From NCBI RefSeq assembly GCF_900119365.1, contig NZ_FPJO01000006.1, forward strand, positions 1-64,000: a DNA stretch of 64,000 nt. Reading direction: 5' to 3'. Within the stretch, counting starts at the first letter, position 1. Every line of letters starts with the position of its first letter. This document shows, one piece after another, positions 55,014 through 63,005 of the stretch. Made by a program: the position numbers and the translations under genes. The DNA is from Streptomyces atratus (GTDB lineage: Bacteria; Actinomycetota; Actinomycetes; Streptomycetales; Streptomycetaceae). A model generated the notes under the pieces. It saw nothing but the letters and a program-made list of their open reading frames with translations. It had not been told where the DNA came from and searched no databases.

Positions 55014-55078
55014 CTCCCCTCCGCACAGACTGTGGGCGGGCCCCGTCGGGGCCCGCCCACAGTCTGTGCGGAGGGGAG
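55014..55078. terminator. Bidirectional terminator with 32-bp perfect stem
   Basis: 55014-55045 and 55047-55078 are exact inverse complements, with GTCG as the practical loop. The stem spans the gap between the convergent aldolase and dehydrogenase genes. Confidence 0.85.
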
Positions 55079-55079
55079 T

Positions 55080-56099
55080 TCAGGAGGCCAGTTCCCTCGC
55101 GTTGGCCACCGCGGCGGGCTCCGCGCCCGTCGCCCAGGCCCGCAGCGCCCGTTCGGCGATGCGGGAGTGCTCGGTGACCACATCGTCGGACGCGCCGCCG
55201 ATATGCGGGGTGAGGGTGACGTTGTCGAGCCGGAACAGCTCGTGGTCGGCGGGCGGCGGCTCGGTCCAGAAGACGTCGAGGCCCGCCCCGGCGATCCGCT
55301 TCTCCCGCAGGGCCGACAGCAGCGCCGTCTCGTCCACGACGGCGGCCCGCCCCGCGTTGACGACATAGGCGTCGGGGCGCATCAGGGCGATCTCGGGCGC
55401 TCCGATCAGCCCCACCGTCGCGTCGTTGAGGGGCACATGAACGGTGATGACGTCGGAGCGGCGCATGAGTTCGTCCAGGGCGACGATCTCGGCGTCGACG
55501 CCCAGCGCGCCCGGCTCCAGATAGGGGTCGTAGACCAGGACGTCCATGCCGAACGCCAGCGCCCGGCGCAGCACCCGGCGGCCGATCGCGCCGCCGCCGA
55601 CGATGCCCAGGGTCCGGCCGCCCAGACCGATCCCGCGGAACCGGGCGTACGGCTCGAAGACGTCGTCCGCCGTCCAGTTGCCCGCGCGCGTCCACCGCTC
55701 GGCGGCGCTGGTGTGACGGACGGTGGAGAGAATCAGGGTGAAGGCCAGATCGGCGGTGATCTCCGCGTTGCGCGCCGGAGTGGTGGCCACGGGTATGCCC
55801 CGGCGGGTGCAGGCGGCGAGATCGACGTTGACCGGGCTGGCCCGGCAGGTGACCACGAACTTCAGCGCCGGAGCGGCGTCCAGGGCGGCCTGGTCGACCC
55901 GGTCGACCTCGCAGACCACCGCGTCGGCCGCCGCGAGCCAGTCGGCGAGCCGGGGCCGGGCGAGGGAGTCGCCCGCCATGGACGGCTCCACGGTCTCGAT
56001 GTCGAAGAGATCGGCCAGCCGCGCGGCGGCGGCGGGATCGAACGGTGCGGTGATGAGCAGCCGCGGTCGCGGCGACGCACTGGTCACAGGGTTTCCCAT
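55080..56099 (-). CDS. D-2-hydroxyacid dehydrogenase (phosphoglycerate-dehydrogenase-like)
   Basis: 339 residues. NAD(P) site LGIVGGGAIGRRVL (about 170) followed by Asp in VLVYDPYLE, so NAD is preferred. Catalytic residues are present: Arg in VVNAGRAAVVDE, Glu in GLDVFWTEPPP and His in LTPHIGGASDD. The substrate could be a hydroxyacid or glyoxylate/glycolaldehyde-derived acid from the aldolase. It lies 30 bases downstream of the FGGY kinase gene on the same strand and starts ATG 56099. Part of the SorC locus. Confidence 0.86.
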   Translation of the reverse strand: MGNPVTSASPRPRLLITAPFDPAAAARLADLFDIETVEPSMAGDSLARPRLADWLAAADAVVCEVDRVDQAALDAAPALKFVVTCRASPVNVDLAACTRRGIPVATTPARNAEITADLAFTLILSTVRHTSAAERWTRAGNWTADDVFEPYARFRGIGLGGRTLGIVGGGAIGRRVLRRALAFGMDVLVYDPYLEPGALGVDAEIVALDELMRRSDVITVHVPLNDATVGLIGAPEIALMRPDAYVVNAGRAAVVDETALLSALREKRIAGAGLDVFWTEPPPADHELFRLDNVTLTPHIGGASDDVVTEHSRIAERALRAWATGAEPAAVANARELAS

Positions 56100-56129
56100 C
56101 CATCGGCGTCATACGCCGACTCAGCCTTG

Positions 56130-57737
56130 TCAGAGGTGTTCAGAGGTGTCGGAGGTGTCAGAGGTGTCAGAGAGGTCAGAGAGGTCAGAGGTGCTGGAGG
56201 TGTTTGTGGCAGGGGAGACGGACGGCGGGGCCTCGGCCTCGGTCCGCAGTTCCCGCAGCGCGGACCAGACGGGTCGCAGCGCGTCCCGGGCGGCGGCGAA
56301 CACCCGCGCCTGCCGGTCGTACGGTTCCCGCAGGGCGGGGTCGGGGCGGAAGGCGTCCGTGGGGCGGGCCAGCGCCGTGAGCGCTGCGTCGAGGTCCTCG
56401 GCCACCCCGCCGGTCACCATGGCGAGGGCGGCCACGCCCCGGGCTCCCAGCTCGGGCGCGGTGGAGCGCACCACGGGCTCGCCGGTGACGTCGGCGAGCA
56501 CCTGACAGAGCAGATCCGAGGAGGCCGAGCCGCCCGCGATCCGCAGCACCCGCCCGGGGACGGGCGCGCCGAGGCACTCGCGCAGGGTGAAGGCGATGCC
56601 CTCATAGACGGCGCGCAGCAGTTGCCCGGCCGTGGTACGGACGCTCATCCCCACCCAGGACGCGGAGGCCGCGCTGTCGATGAAGGGGGCACGTTCCCCG
56701 CTGGGCGAGCCGTAGGGGAGATAGACGACACCGCCCGCGCCGGGGCCCGCGGTGCGCGCGACCTGCTCCACCTCGGGCCAGTCGCTGTCCTCCAGCCCGG
56801 TCACCCGGCGCACCCAGTCGAGGTTGGGCGCGCCCGTCATGGGGGCGAGGCAGGCGAGGGCCTGTCCGTCCAGGCCGGTCGCCAGGGTGATCTGGCCCTG
56901 GGCACGGCGGTCCCGGCTGTCGCGGTGCACGGTGGCGGTGAACGCGGTGGTGCCCACGATGAGGTAGGCGTCGCCCGGCCGGACCGCCCCGAGGCCGACC
57001 CCGCCCGCGGCGGCGTCGACCAGACCGGCGGAGACCGGGACGCCGACCGGCAGACCGGTGGCGGCGGCGGCCTCGGCGGTGATGCGGCCCGCCGGGGACG
57101 CGGGGGGCCGCACCGGGGCGAGCAGCCGGCGGAAGCGCTGGTGCCCCAGCCCTTCGATGAGGGCGTCTGAGTATTTCCCGGCGGCCACGTCGAGATAGGT
57201 GCGGGATGCCTCGGAGGCGTCGGTGGCGACCTCGCCCGTGAGCCGGAAGCGGATCCAGTCCTTGCAGTTGAGGTGGTGGGCAGCCTGTGCGAGCCGCTCG
57301 GGGTAGTCCGCCTCCAGCTGTTCCAGGAGCACCGGCAGCGCTCCGGGGAACAGGGACGAGCCGGTGACCTCGTGGACCAGCGCGCCCCGGCCGTCGGCCT
57401 CCCAGCACGCGCCCCGGTCGGCGGCGGCGCCGTCCATCCAGATCCGCGCGGGGCCGCAGGGGCGGCCATCGGCGTCCACGAGCCACGCGCCGTCGCCCTG
57501 TCCGGTGACCCCGACGGCGGCGATCTCGACGCTGTCGCCCGCCTGCCGGACCGCCGAGCGGACGGTGTCGCGGACGGCGGACCACACCTCGTCCATGTCC
57601 TGTTCGACCCGGTCGCCGTGGTGTGTCACCCCCAGCGGCGCGCGCGCCCAGCCGAGTTGCCCGCCGTCCCGCGCGAGGACGACGGCCTTGACCGCGGTGG
57701 TGCCCGCGTCGATACCGACCACTGCCTGCCGAGCCAC
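56130..57737 (-). CDS. FGGY-family carbohydrate kinase
   Basis: 535 residues. FGGY signatures are present: VVGIDAGTTAVKAVVLARDG (phosphate 1), GVTGQGDGAWLVD, ARIWMDGAAAD, LTGEVATDASEASRTY, and VLRIAGGSASSDLLCQVLAD (adenosine motif). It resembles xylulose/keto-gulonate or erythritol-type kinases; the exact sugar cannot be told. The C-terminus ends in a low-complexity tail, (S-D-T/L) repeats, encoded by a 9-bp tandem repeat (56139-56205). Its promoter holds the second copy of the SorC-locus motif. It phosphorylates the ketose or sugar acid before aldol cleavage. Confidence 0.88.
   Translation of the reverse strand: MARQAVVGIDAGTTAVKAVVLARDGGQLGWARAPLGVTHHGDRVEQDMDEVWSAVRDTVRSAVRQAGDSVEIAAVGVTGQGDGAWLVDADGRPCGPARIWMDGAAADRGACWEADGRGALVHEVTGSSLFPGALPVLLEQLEADYPERLAQAAHHLNCKDWIRFRLTGEVATDASEASRTYLDVAAGKYSDALIEGLGHQRFRRLLAPVRPPASPAGRITAEAAAATGLPVGVPVSAGLVDAAAGGVGLGAVRPGDAYLIVGTTAFTATVHRDSRDRRAQGQITLATGLDGQALACLAPMTGAPNLDWVRRVTGLEDSDWPEVEQVARTAGPGAGGVVYLPYGSPSGERAPFIDSAASASWVGMSVRTTAGQLLRAVYEGIAFTLRECLGAPVPGRVLRIAGGSASSDLLCQVLADVTGEPVVRSTAPELGARGVAALAMVTGGVAEDLDAALTALARPTDAFRPDPALREPYDRQARVFAAARDALRPVWSALRELRTEAEAPPSVSPATNTSSTSDLSDLSDTSDTSDTSEHL
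56139..56205. repeat. 9-bp tandem repeat in the kinase 3' end
   Basis: About seven units of GTCAGAGGT-like sequence, in frame, encoding Ser-Asp-Thr or Ser-Asp-Leu repeats just before the stop. Confidence 0.75.
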
Positions 57738-57762
57738 TGATGAACCTCCCGCAACCGCATTA

Positions 57763-57795
57763 TGAACATTGGTTCATCGAACGATCTAAAGTGCA
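57763..57795. promoter_or_regulatory. Probable SorC site 2 (kinase/dehydrogenase promoter)
   Basis: Begins TGAACATTGGTTCA (itself a TGAAC-ATTG-GTTCA palindrome), contains TCGAACG and ends AAAGTGCA. It pairs with 53178-53210 at the same length and in the same orientation, 26 bases before the kinase start. Confidence 0.65.
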
Positions 57796-58126
57796 GCAAA
57801 CTTAGGCGGGCGGACTGCCACAGTCAACCGCCCCCGCCCGGGCAAACCCGGCCGGCCCCTTCGGCAGGTCCGGGCGGCGGCGCCGAGGCCCGGGCATGCC
57901 AAAGGACCCCGCCCGGGGGCGGGGTCCTCGCGTGCGGCTCAGTTCAAGGGGCAGGGCGCTCGGGGCTGCCTCGGCCGTGGCGTCCGCGCTGCTGCCCGTA
58001 CGCCACGGCCGACGACGCCCCATGGGACGGGGTCTGGAGCCGCGGCCCGCGGGATCGGCGAAGCCCAGGGGCTCAAGGGAGCCCGTGGGACCAGTGGAGC
58101 CCCTCGGAATCGGTGGAGCCCTCGGG
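57796..58126. other. No intact gene; orphan terminator region
   Basis: Very GC-rich. A minus-strand tail may end near 57940, just before the hairpin at 57903-57928, suggesting the end of a lost gene. Confidence 0.35.
57903..57928. terminator. Orphan hairpin terminator
   Basis: Arms AGGACCCCGCCC and GGGCGGGGTCCT around GG, a typical actinomycete terminator stem with no intact gene ending beside it. Confidence 0.55.
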
Positions 58127-58330
58127 GTTAGGGCGTGTATCGAAAGTGGATCTTGATCGTAGGATGATCTTGGTTCGTGGCGCGTGGAGATCTGACAGAC
58201 GAGCAATGGGCCGCGCTGCGCAGCTGTCCCACAGGCGGGCCCACTCTTCGCCGGCCTGCCAGGTGTCCAGGATCTGCCGGGCGGATTCAGGGGGCGTCGC
58301 AGCAGATGGTCGTGTCGGTCGGGTCGCGAA
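58127..58330 (+). mobile_element. IS5-family left end and transposase N-terminal stub
   Basis: Starts GTTAGGGCGTGTATCGAAAG, then encodes ARGDLTDEQWAALRSCPTGG (GTG 58177), the N-terminus of IS5-type transposases, before breaking down. The first 20 bases resemble inverted 60380-60400, the 61058 end and the 62131 end. Confidence 0.65.
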
Positions 58331-58666
58331 CGGGTAAATCGTTCCGGGTTCGGCAGGAAAACACCCCGCCCGCCACGCCTACGAGAAGCACGTGTGAGCT
58401 TCCGCGCCGCGCACCGTTCGCGGCGCGGAAGTCCGAGATGCCCCGAACGGCAGCCGCACAGGTCCCGGCCGTGCGGACCAGGACATCGTGAGAGCGTGAG
58501 CCCCGTAATCACGGCGGCATCGATCCGCACGGCGCCATGGGCCCTTGCGCGGAGATGTCGTACGTGCTCGGATCTTGTTCATCTGCATCCGGACCATGCA
58601 CCCCGGACACCTCTCGACTCGACGGCTGATCCCCGCCGGTGCACCCCGCCTCCGAGGAGGGCTCCG
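58331..58666. other. Leader of the nitrilase gene
   Basis: No protein recognised. Contains GCGCCGCGCACCGTTCGCGG-type repeats near 58415-58430. Confidence 0.35.
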
Positions 58667-59719
58667 ATGTCATCTCCCGCTTCCACGAAACGAACTGTCG
58701 CGGCGGTGCACGCCGCCCCGGTGTTCATGGACACCGAGGCGACCGTCGACAAGGTCATCTCGTTCATCGAACAGGCCGGCCGGGAGAGCATCGATCTGCT
58801 GGTGTTCCCCGAGACTTTCGTGCCCGGTTACCCCTACTGGATCGAGGCGTACGCCCCGCTGGATCAGCAGGCCGCCAACGCCGCCTACGCCGAGGCGTCC
58901 ATCGAGGTGCCCGGCCCGCAGATCGCCCGGGTCCAGGCCGCTTGTGCCCGCACCGGGGTCGGCACGGTCCTCGGTGTCAGCGAACGGCTCGCGGGCACCC
59001 GCACGTGTTTCAACAGCCAGGTCTTCATCGAACCCGACGGGACTCTCCTCGGCGTGCATCGCAAGCTCCAGCCCACCTATGCCGAACGGATCGTGTGGGC
59101 TCAGGGCGGCGGCGCCACCCTCAGGGTTTTCGACAGCGCGCTGGGCCTGATAGGCGGCCTGGCCTGCTGGGAACACACCATGAACCTGGCCCGGCAGTCC
59201 CTGATCACCCAGGGCCAGCAGATCCACGCCGCCGCATGGCCCGGTCTGTCCACCATGACCGGCTTCGAGGCTGTCGCCGACATCCAGATCGACGCCATGA
59301 TGAAGACCCACGCGCTCACGGCCCAGACATTCGTCGTCTCCGCAGGAAACCCGGTGGACGAGACGTGCCTGCGGTGGATGGAGTCCACCATCGGACCGCA
59401 GAAGCACATCACCGCGGGCGGCGGCTGGTCTGCCGTGATCCACCCCTTCAACCAGTACCTCGCCGGCCCGCACACCGGCCCCGAGGAAAAGCTCGTCACC
59501 GCCGAAATCGACCTCGCCGACATCAACGCCGTCAAGGTCTGGGTCGACTCCCGCGGCCACTACGCGAGACCGGAGATCCTCGGCCTACGGGTCGACCGAC
59601 GCCCGCTCTGGCACGACGAGGGACGCCGCGAGTGGCCTGCCGCCCCGAGCAACAGCACCACCGTCCCAGCGACGGAAACGGACTGCCGGGATTCTCCGAG
59701 AACTGAAGTTTCCCCGTAA
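58667..59719 (+). CDS. Nitrilase
   Basis: 350 residues. It converts a nitrile to the carboxylic acid and ammonia. The triad is clear: Glu in LLVFPETFVPGYPYW, Lys in VHRKLQPTYAER and Cys in GLACWEHTMNLAR. VPGYPYW and CWEH are those of aliphatic/aryl nitrilases rather than amidases. The last 30 or so residues (SNSTTVPATETDCRDSPRTE) look unrelated and may come from the element that follows. GAGGAGGG precedes ATG 58667. It lies between oppositely facing IS5-type ends, suggesting recent transfer. No partner gene for nitrile production is adjacent. Confidence 0.88.
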   Translation: MSSPASTKRTVAAVHAAPVFMDTEATVDKVISFIEQAGRESIDLLVFPETFVPGYPYWIEAYAPLDQQAANAAYAEASIEVPGPQIARVQAACARTGVGTVLGVSERLAGTRTCFNSQVFIEPDGTLLGVHRKLQPTYAERIVWAQGGGATLRVFDSALGLIGGLACWEHTMNLARQSLITQGQQIHAAAWPGLSTMTGFEAVADIQIDAMMKTHALTAQTFVVSAGNPVDETCLRWMESTIGPQKHITAGGGWSAVIHPFNQYLAGPHTGPEEKLVTAEIDLADINAVKVWVDSRGHYARPEILGLRVDRRPLWHDEGRREWPAAPSNSTTVPATETDCRDSPRTEVSP

Positions 59720-59736
59720 TCCTGGACACTCGATCT

Positions 59737-59940
59737 CTATGCCGCGAGGGCTTGCTGATGGCGCTGCCTGGTCTCGGCCGGCGTGAGGTAGCCGAAGACC
59801 TTGTGCTTGCGCCGCCACGTAACCACCGACCCGCTGCCCCGGCGGATGATCCGCAGCAGGCGCTGCCCCTCGTCGTCATCGATCTCGCGGACGCGTACTC
59901 GCTCAGCCACCAGCACAGCTTCCCTGCCGGCGAGTGTCAT
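59737..59940 (-). pseudogene. Chimera of IS630-type N-terminus and rve-type C-terminus
   Basis: From ATG 59940 it reads AERVRVREIDDDEGQRLLRI, IRRGSGSVVTWRR (IS630 N-terminus), then without a stop KHKVFGYLTPAETRQRHQQA, the last residues of IS3/IS481-type rve transposases. Two unrelated transposases were joined by deletion. The ATG overlaps the stop of the VOC gene. Confidence 0.6.
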
Positions 59941-60269
59941 TCCATCGGCGTGCCGATCCGAAGGCGGTTGCCGTCAGGGTCGCGCAGCTCAATCTCACGC
60001 GCCCACGGAGCGTCCTTCGCCTGCACACCGAACTCGGAAGCGATGGCCTCGACATCACGAATACGGAGGTAGACCAACGTGTCGGGGCGGGCGTCGCCCT
60101 TGTGCTCTGACAAGAACAACCGCACCCCGCCCCGGGCGACCTCAACGAACGCGGGAAGTCCCGGTTCGAAGCGGTGTTCCCACTGCTTGGCGAAGCCCAG
60201 TCGCTCGTACCACGCGACCGCCGCCGCAGCGTCCTCGACGCGAAGAATGGGAATGACTTCCTCGTCCAT
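59937..60269 (-). CDS. VOC-family protein (glyoxalase/bleomycin-resistance-like)
   Basis: 110 residues, one VOC module: EEVIPILRVEDAAAAVAWYE, RLGFAKQWEHRFEPGLPAFV, GGVRLFLSEHKGDARPDT and IELRDPDGNRLRIGTP. It resembles BRP-type binding proteins that sequester small molecules; a binding rather than enzymatic role is likely, but the ligand is unknown. The start is ATG 60269. It sits between a chimeric transposase and an IS5 end, so its original context is lost. Confidence 0.78.
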   Translation of the reverse strand: MDEEVIPILRVEDAAAAVAWYERLGFAKQWEHRFEPGLPAFVEVARGGVRLFLSEHKGDARPDTLVYLRIRDVEAIASEFGVQAKDAPWAREIELRDPDGNRLRIGTPME

Positions 60270-60299
60270 GGAGCCATCGTCGCAGACCGCCCAGGGCGA

Positions 60300-60400
60300 A
60301 CGTTGCCTGATGCGGCACTAGCCGTCCGCTACAAGGCGACCGTGCTGGTCGCAGACATCAACGAGTGGCTGTGACCAGCACTTTCGAAATGCACCCTAGG
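60300..60400 (+). mobile_element. IS5-family transposase C-terminus and right end
   Basis: Reads AVRYKATVLVADINEWL and stop at 60374, the usual IS5 ending. It is followed by CCAGCACTTTCGAAATGCAC and CCTAG, an inverse match to the end at 58127. Confidence 0.65.
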
Positions 60401-60469
60401 ACGTTCGCGACAGTCGTGCAGCTGAAATTCTGGCCAGCACTGACATCACACATTCAAGTTCAGTAGCAG

Positions 60470-60931
60470 TCAGGTATCGTATTCGCCACTGTCCCAGGGC
60501 TCGAAGAAGGCCATATAGTCTCCCGGCTGTAGTTCGACTGCCCACTCGTCGGCCTCGTCGTCGGGCTCACGAATGACGAGGCCGAAGGTCGTGCCGAAGC
60601 GCTCGACGGCGAATGGCGCGACTTCGATTCGTTCAAAGGTAACCGGGCCGAGTTCGCGAAGAAGCCGTTCGTACACCTCGCGACGCGCATCGTCGTCCAC
60701 GGTGGCGCGTGGACCGAAACGGTCGATCACCGCATCGATCAACTGACCAGCAGCATTGAACAGGAACAGTGCCACAAACTCGCCGCCCACCTCCGCACCA
60801 ATGGCCGGCACGAAGGGCGTGGTGAGGAAGAACTGCCGCTCGTCCGCCGTACGCCCCACATGCTGGGCATGGTAGTCGTCATGATTAATAGCGATGAGGG
60901 TCGGCGGGTTACCGGACACGGCTTCCTCCAT
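60470..60931 (-). CDS. Hypothetical protein
   Basis: About 153 residues, strongly acidic, cytosolic. It reads NPPTLIAINHDDYHAQHVGR, FFLTTPFVPAIGAEVGGEFV, FNAAGQLIDAVIDRFGPRAT and PFAVERFGTTFGLVIREPDD, ending DYMAFFEPWDSGEYDT. The pattern is known to me only from uncharacterised proteins that occur singly in actinomycetes. Start Met 60931 is preferred over 60937. It has the size and charge of immunity-type proteins, but no toxin is adjacent. Confidence 0.6.
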   Translation of the reverse strand: MEEAVSGNPPTLIAINHDDYHAQHVGRTADERQFFLTTPFVPAIGAEVGGEFVALFLFNAAGQLIDAVIDRFGPRATVDDDARREVYERLLRELGPVTFERIEVAPFAVERFGTTFGLVIREPDDEADEWAVELQPGDYMAFFEPWDSGEYDT

Positions 60932-61057
60932 AGTCAATCGCTTGGCTACAGGCCGCCGAGACCGGTAGCGCAGGCGCAGCTCCGCCCCTCGCGGCGCTAC
61001 GTGACCTCGTGGAGATAGCTTGGCGTTTACTGACTTCTAGGACTTCAACACCGTTGC

Positions 61058-61110
61058 GTTAGGGCGTGTTTCAGACGTGGATCAAGGTCGTGCGATGATC
61101 ACGTGCTGGT
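61058..61110 (+). mobile_element. Solo IS5-family left end
   Basis: GTTAGGGCGTGTTTCAGACG and the next 30 bases parallel 58127-58176 (GTGGATC, GGTCGT, ATGATC). No transposase follows, so only the end remains. Confidence 0.5.
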
Positions 61111-61139
61111 CACCTGACCCATCGTGCCTGCCTGCCCGC

Positions 61140-61946
61140 TCACCCCCACCGCCGGACGAAACCTGCCACCAGCACGGCCAGGACCACGCCGAACGCGACG
61201 ACGATCGGCCAGACACTCCCGGTGAGCCAGTACGCACCGATGCTGCAGACCACGACGAGAACGCCCCACACCCAGCCCACTGCGGTGGACCGCTCGGCAC
61301 TCTGGCTGGATGACCGCCTGACCGCAGTGGCAGCGTAGCGCTCCCGCAGCGCGACGCTCGGCCATCCGTCACCAACACCTGACAGTAGCCAGACCGGATC
61401 CGTGTGCTGCCACCGCTGAAAATCCGAGATCAGGCTGTCCACTCGCCCGCCGGCCGCTGTGGCATGACCGGCGTCGAGGCGCTCCAAGTCGGCCAGGGTC
61501 TCTTCGAACAGCATGCGGATGCCGCCCTCACCGCCATCGGCCAACGCCTCGGTCCGCAGCAGCACGTAGGGGCCGAACCGGGCGTCGATGAGCGCAACGA
61601 ACTCATCGTAGAGGGGCGAGAACTGCGCGCCGAGCCGACTGGTCAGTCCCTGCCGCCGGACGTGCAGTCGCGACAGCGCCGTCCGCTGGTCGACCACCAG
61701 GTACGGGTAGGTGGCCTCGCCCCACTCGCTCAGCAACTCCGCGTGCTCATCGGTACCGGCGTCCTCGGTGTCGGCGATCCTCGCCTCCACGAGGTCTCCG
61801 GAGCTGAACATCGCCCACCACAGCAGCGGCGGCCAGTTCTTGGCCTCCAGTTCCATCGCCCCGTCGAAGAAATCGCCCCATTCACCCGCCGACCCGTCCG
61901 GCGTACGGGGCTGCCGGGCGCTGTCCAGACAGAGGCGCAGACTCAT
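61140..61946 (-). CDS. Hypothetical protein with C-terminal membrane pair
   Basis: 268 residues. The soluble part contains WGDFFDGAMELEAKNWPPLL, WWAMFSSGDLVEARIADTED and GEATYPYLVVDQRTALSRLH. Two C-terminal helices (VGWVWGVLVVVCSIGAYWLT, VWPIVVAFGVVLAVLVAGFV) predict a tail-anchored membrane protein. No family is recognised. It lies between two IS5-type ends and next to two other unassigned genes on the same strand. Confidence 0.6.
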   Translation of the reverse strand: MSLRLCLDSARQPRTPDGSAGEWGDFFDGAMELEAKNWPPLLWWAMFSSGDLVEARIADTEDAGTDEHAELLSEWGEATYPYLVVDQRTALSRLHVRRQGLTSRLGAQFSPLYDEFVALIDARFGPYVLLRTEALADGGEGGIRMLFEETLADLERLDAGHATAAGGRVDSLISDFQRWQHTDPVWLLSGVGDGWPSVALRERYAATAVRRSSSQSAERSTAVGWVWGVLVVVCSIGAYWLTGSVWPIVVAFGVVLAVLVAGFVRRWG

Positions 61947-62130
61947 TTCGGTTCCCCACCTTCACTTGCGGATGCGCCGACCGTGGGGCACCGGTGGCCG
62001 CTGCAGCACCATCGTCCACCATCACGGCTCCCTTCCCTGTCGCCGACGAAGTCTTCCGCGGCTTGATCGTTCCATCGCGTGAGGACTCACTTTCGCCGAC
62101 TGCACCGCTCCGGTGCCAGCTGAAGCACTG

Positions 62131-62197
62131 GGGCGGGTTTCGGAAGTGCTGGTCACAGCCATTCGTTGATGGCGGCGACCAGCACCGTGGCTTCGTG
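62131..62197 (-). mobile_element. IS5-family right end with transposase C-terminus
   Basis: Minus strand: RHEATVLVAAINEWL and stop at 62153, then an end reading, on the plus strand, GGCGGGTTTCGGAAGTGCTG. It is the same family as 60300-60400 but in the opposite orientation. Confidence 0.6.
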
Positions 62198-62336
62198 GCG
62201 GACTGTGTTCAAACTGGTCGAGTCCGCCCAGGCCCGATGGCGCGCGATCACCGCAGCCCACCTCGTGTCCCTCGTGCGCGCGGGTGCCCGCTTCGAGAAC
62301 GGCGTCCTGGTTGAGCGCGCCGACGTGGCGGCATGA
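62198..62336 (+). pseudogene. Transposase C-terminal fragment (IS256-like)
   Basis: Reads VFKLVESAQARWRAITAAHL, then VSLVRAGARFENGVLVERAD to TGA 62336. The RWRAI.APHLV.LVRAG..FENG pattern is that of IS256-type C-termini as I recall them. It could belong with the N-terminal stub at 4016, but nothing links the two. Confidence 0.5.
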
Positions 62337-62414
62337 CCACACCGCCCGGCCGACCTCTGCCTGGCACGGCTGGAGATCCGCCCCTCCGGCCCGCGGCCCC
62401 CTCGCGCCTGCCGA

Positions 62415-63005
62415 TCAAATGACTCGCCGATCACTCATCAACGCGACGAAACGACCAAAGGTCTCGTCCACGGCGCGACTGTCGCCGAGCTCCGCGCACA
62501 GCACAGGGAACTCGGCCCACGCATCGCCCGCGACGGCCCACCGCACAAAGCTGCTCCGCCCGTCGTGGATGCGCGCCTCGTCAACCCACTGGTCGAGGCC
62601 GTCGCCCATCGAGTAGACGAAGAAGTGCGCGTCCTCCATGGCCGGTGCCAGGAGGTCGATGAGCTGGTGAAGGTTGCGTATGTCGATGTAGCAGATGTCC
62701 GACAGCTGCTCCAGGCAGAGGTAGTCAGCCTCCGGTGGCCCCAGGTCGAATTCCCATCCTCTCCCATGGACCTTCTGGTTGAGCAGATGGACCGGCCAGG
62801 TTTTCTGCCTGGGCACCTCGGTGGCCACCACCGAGAGCGTCTCCTCGACCAAAGACCGCCACCCCGGACGTACTCGAACAAACGTCCTGTATAGGTCGGG
62901 CCACAGCGACACTTGAGGAAAACGCAACCGGAACCGCCCGTACCAACGATCATCGCGCCTGGTGACAAACGTCCCGGATAGCTCGACCGGATGAGGCTCT
63001 CTCAT
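62415..63005 (-). CDS. Hypothetical protein
   Basis: 196 residues, cytosolic. It reads EPHPVELSGTFVTRRDDRWY, GRFRLRFPQVSLWPDLYRTF, DLGPPEADYLCLEQLSDICY, IDIRNLHQLIDLLAPAMEDA and HFFVYSMGDGLDQWVDEARI. No family recognised. Two starts are possible; ATG 63005 gives the well-formed N-terminus. Like its two upstream neighbours it is an orphan among IS fragments; an immunity-type role is speculation. Confidence 0.6.
   Translation of the reverse strand: MREPHPVELSGTFVTRRDDRWYGRFRLRFPQVSLWPDLYRTFVRVRPGWRSLVEETLSVVATEVPRQKTWPVHLLNQKVHGRGWEFDLGPPEADYLCLEQLSDICYIDIRNLHQLIDLLAPAMEDAHFFVYSMGDGLDQWVDEARIHDGRSSFVRWAVAGDAWAEFPVLCAELGDSRAVDETFGRFVALMSDRRVI

Noticed and set aside
55014..55078. Long hairpin considered as a phage or plasmid attachment site
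   Set aside because: No integrase or duplicated core is nearby; its place between convergent stops fits a terminator.
56139..56205. Short repeats considered as a CRISPR array
   Set aside because: Units are 9 bp without spacers and lie inside a kinase coding frame.
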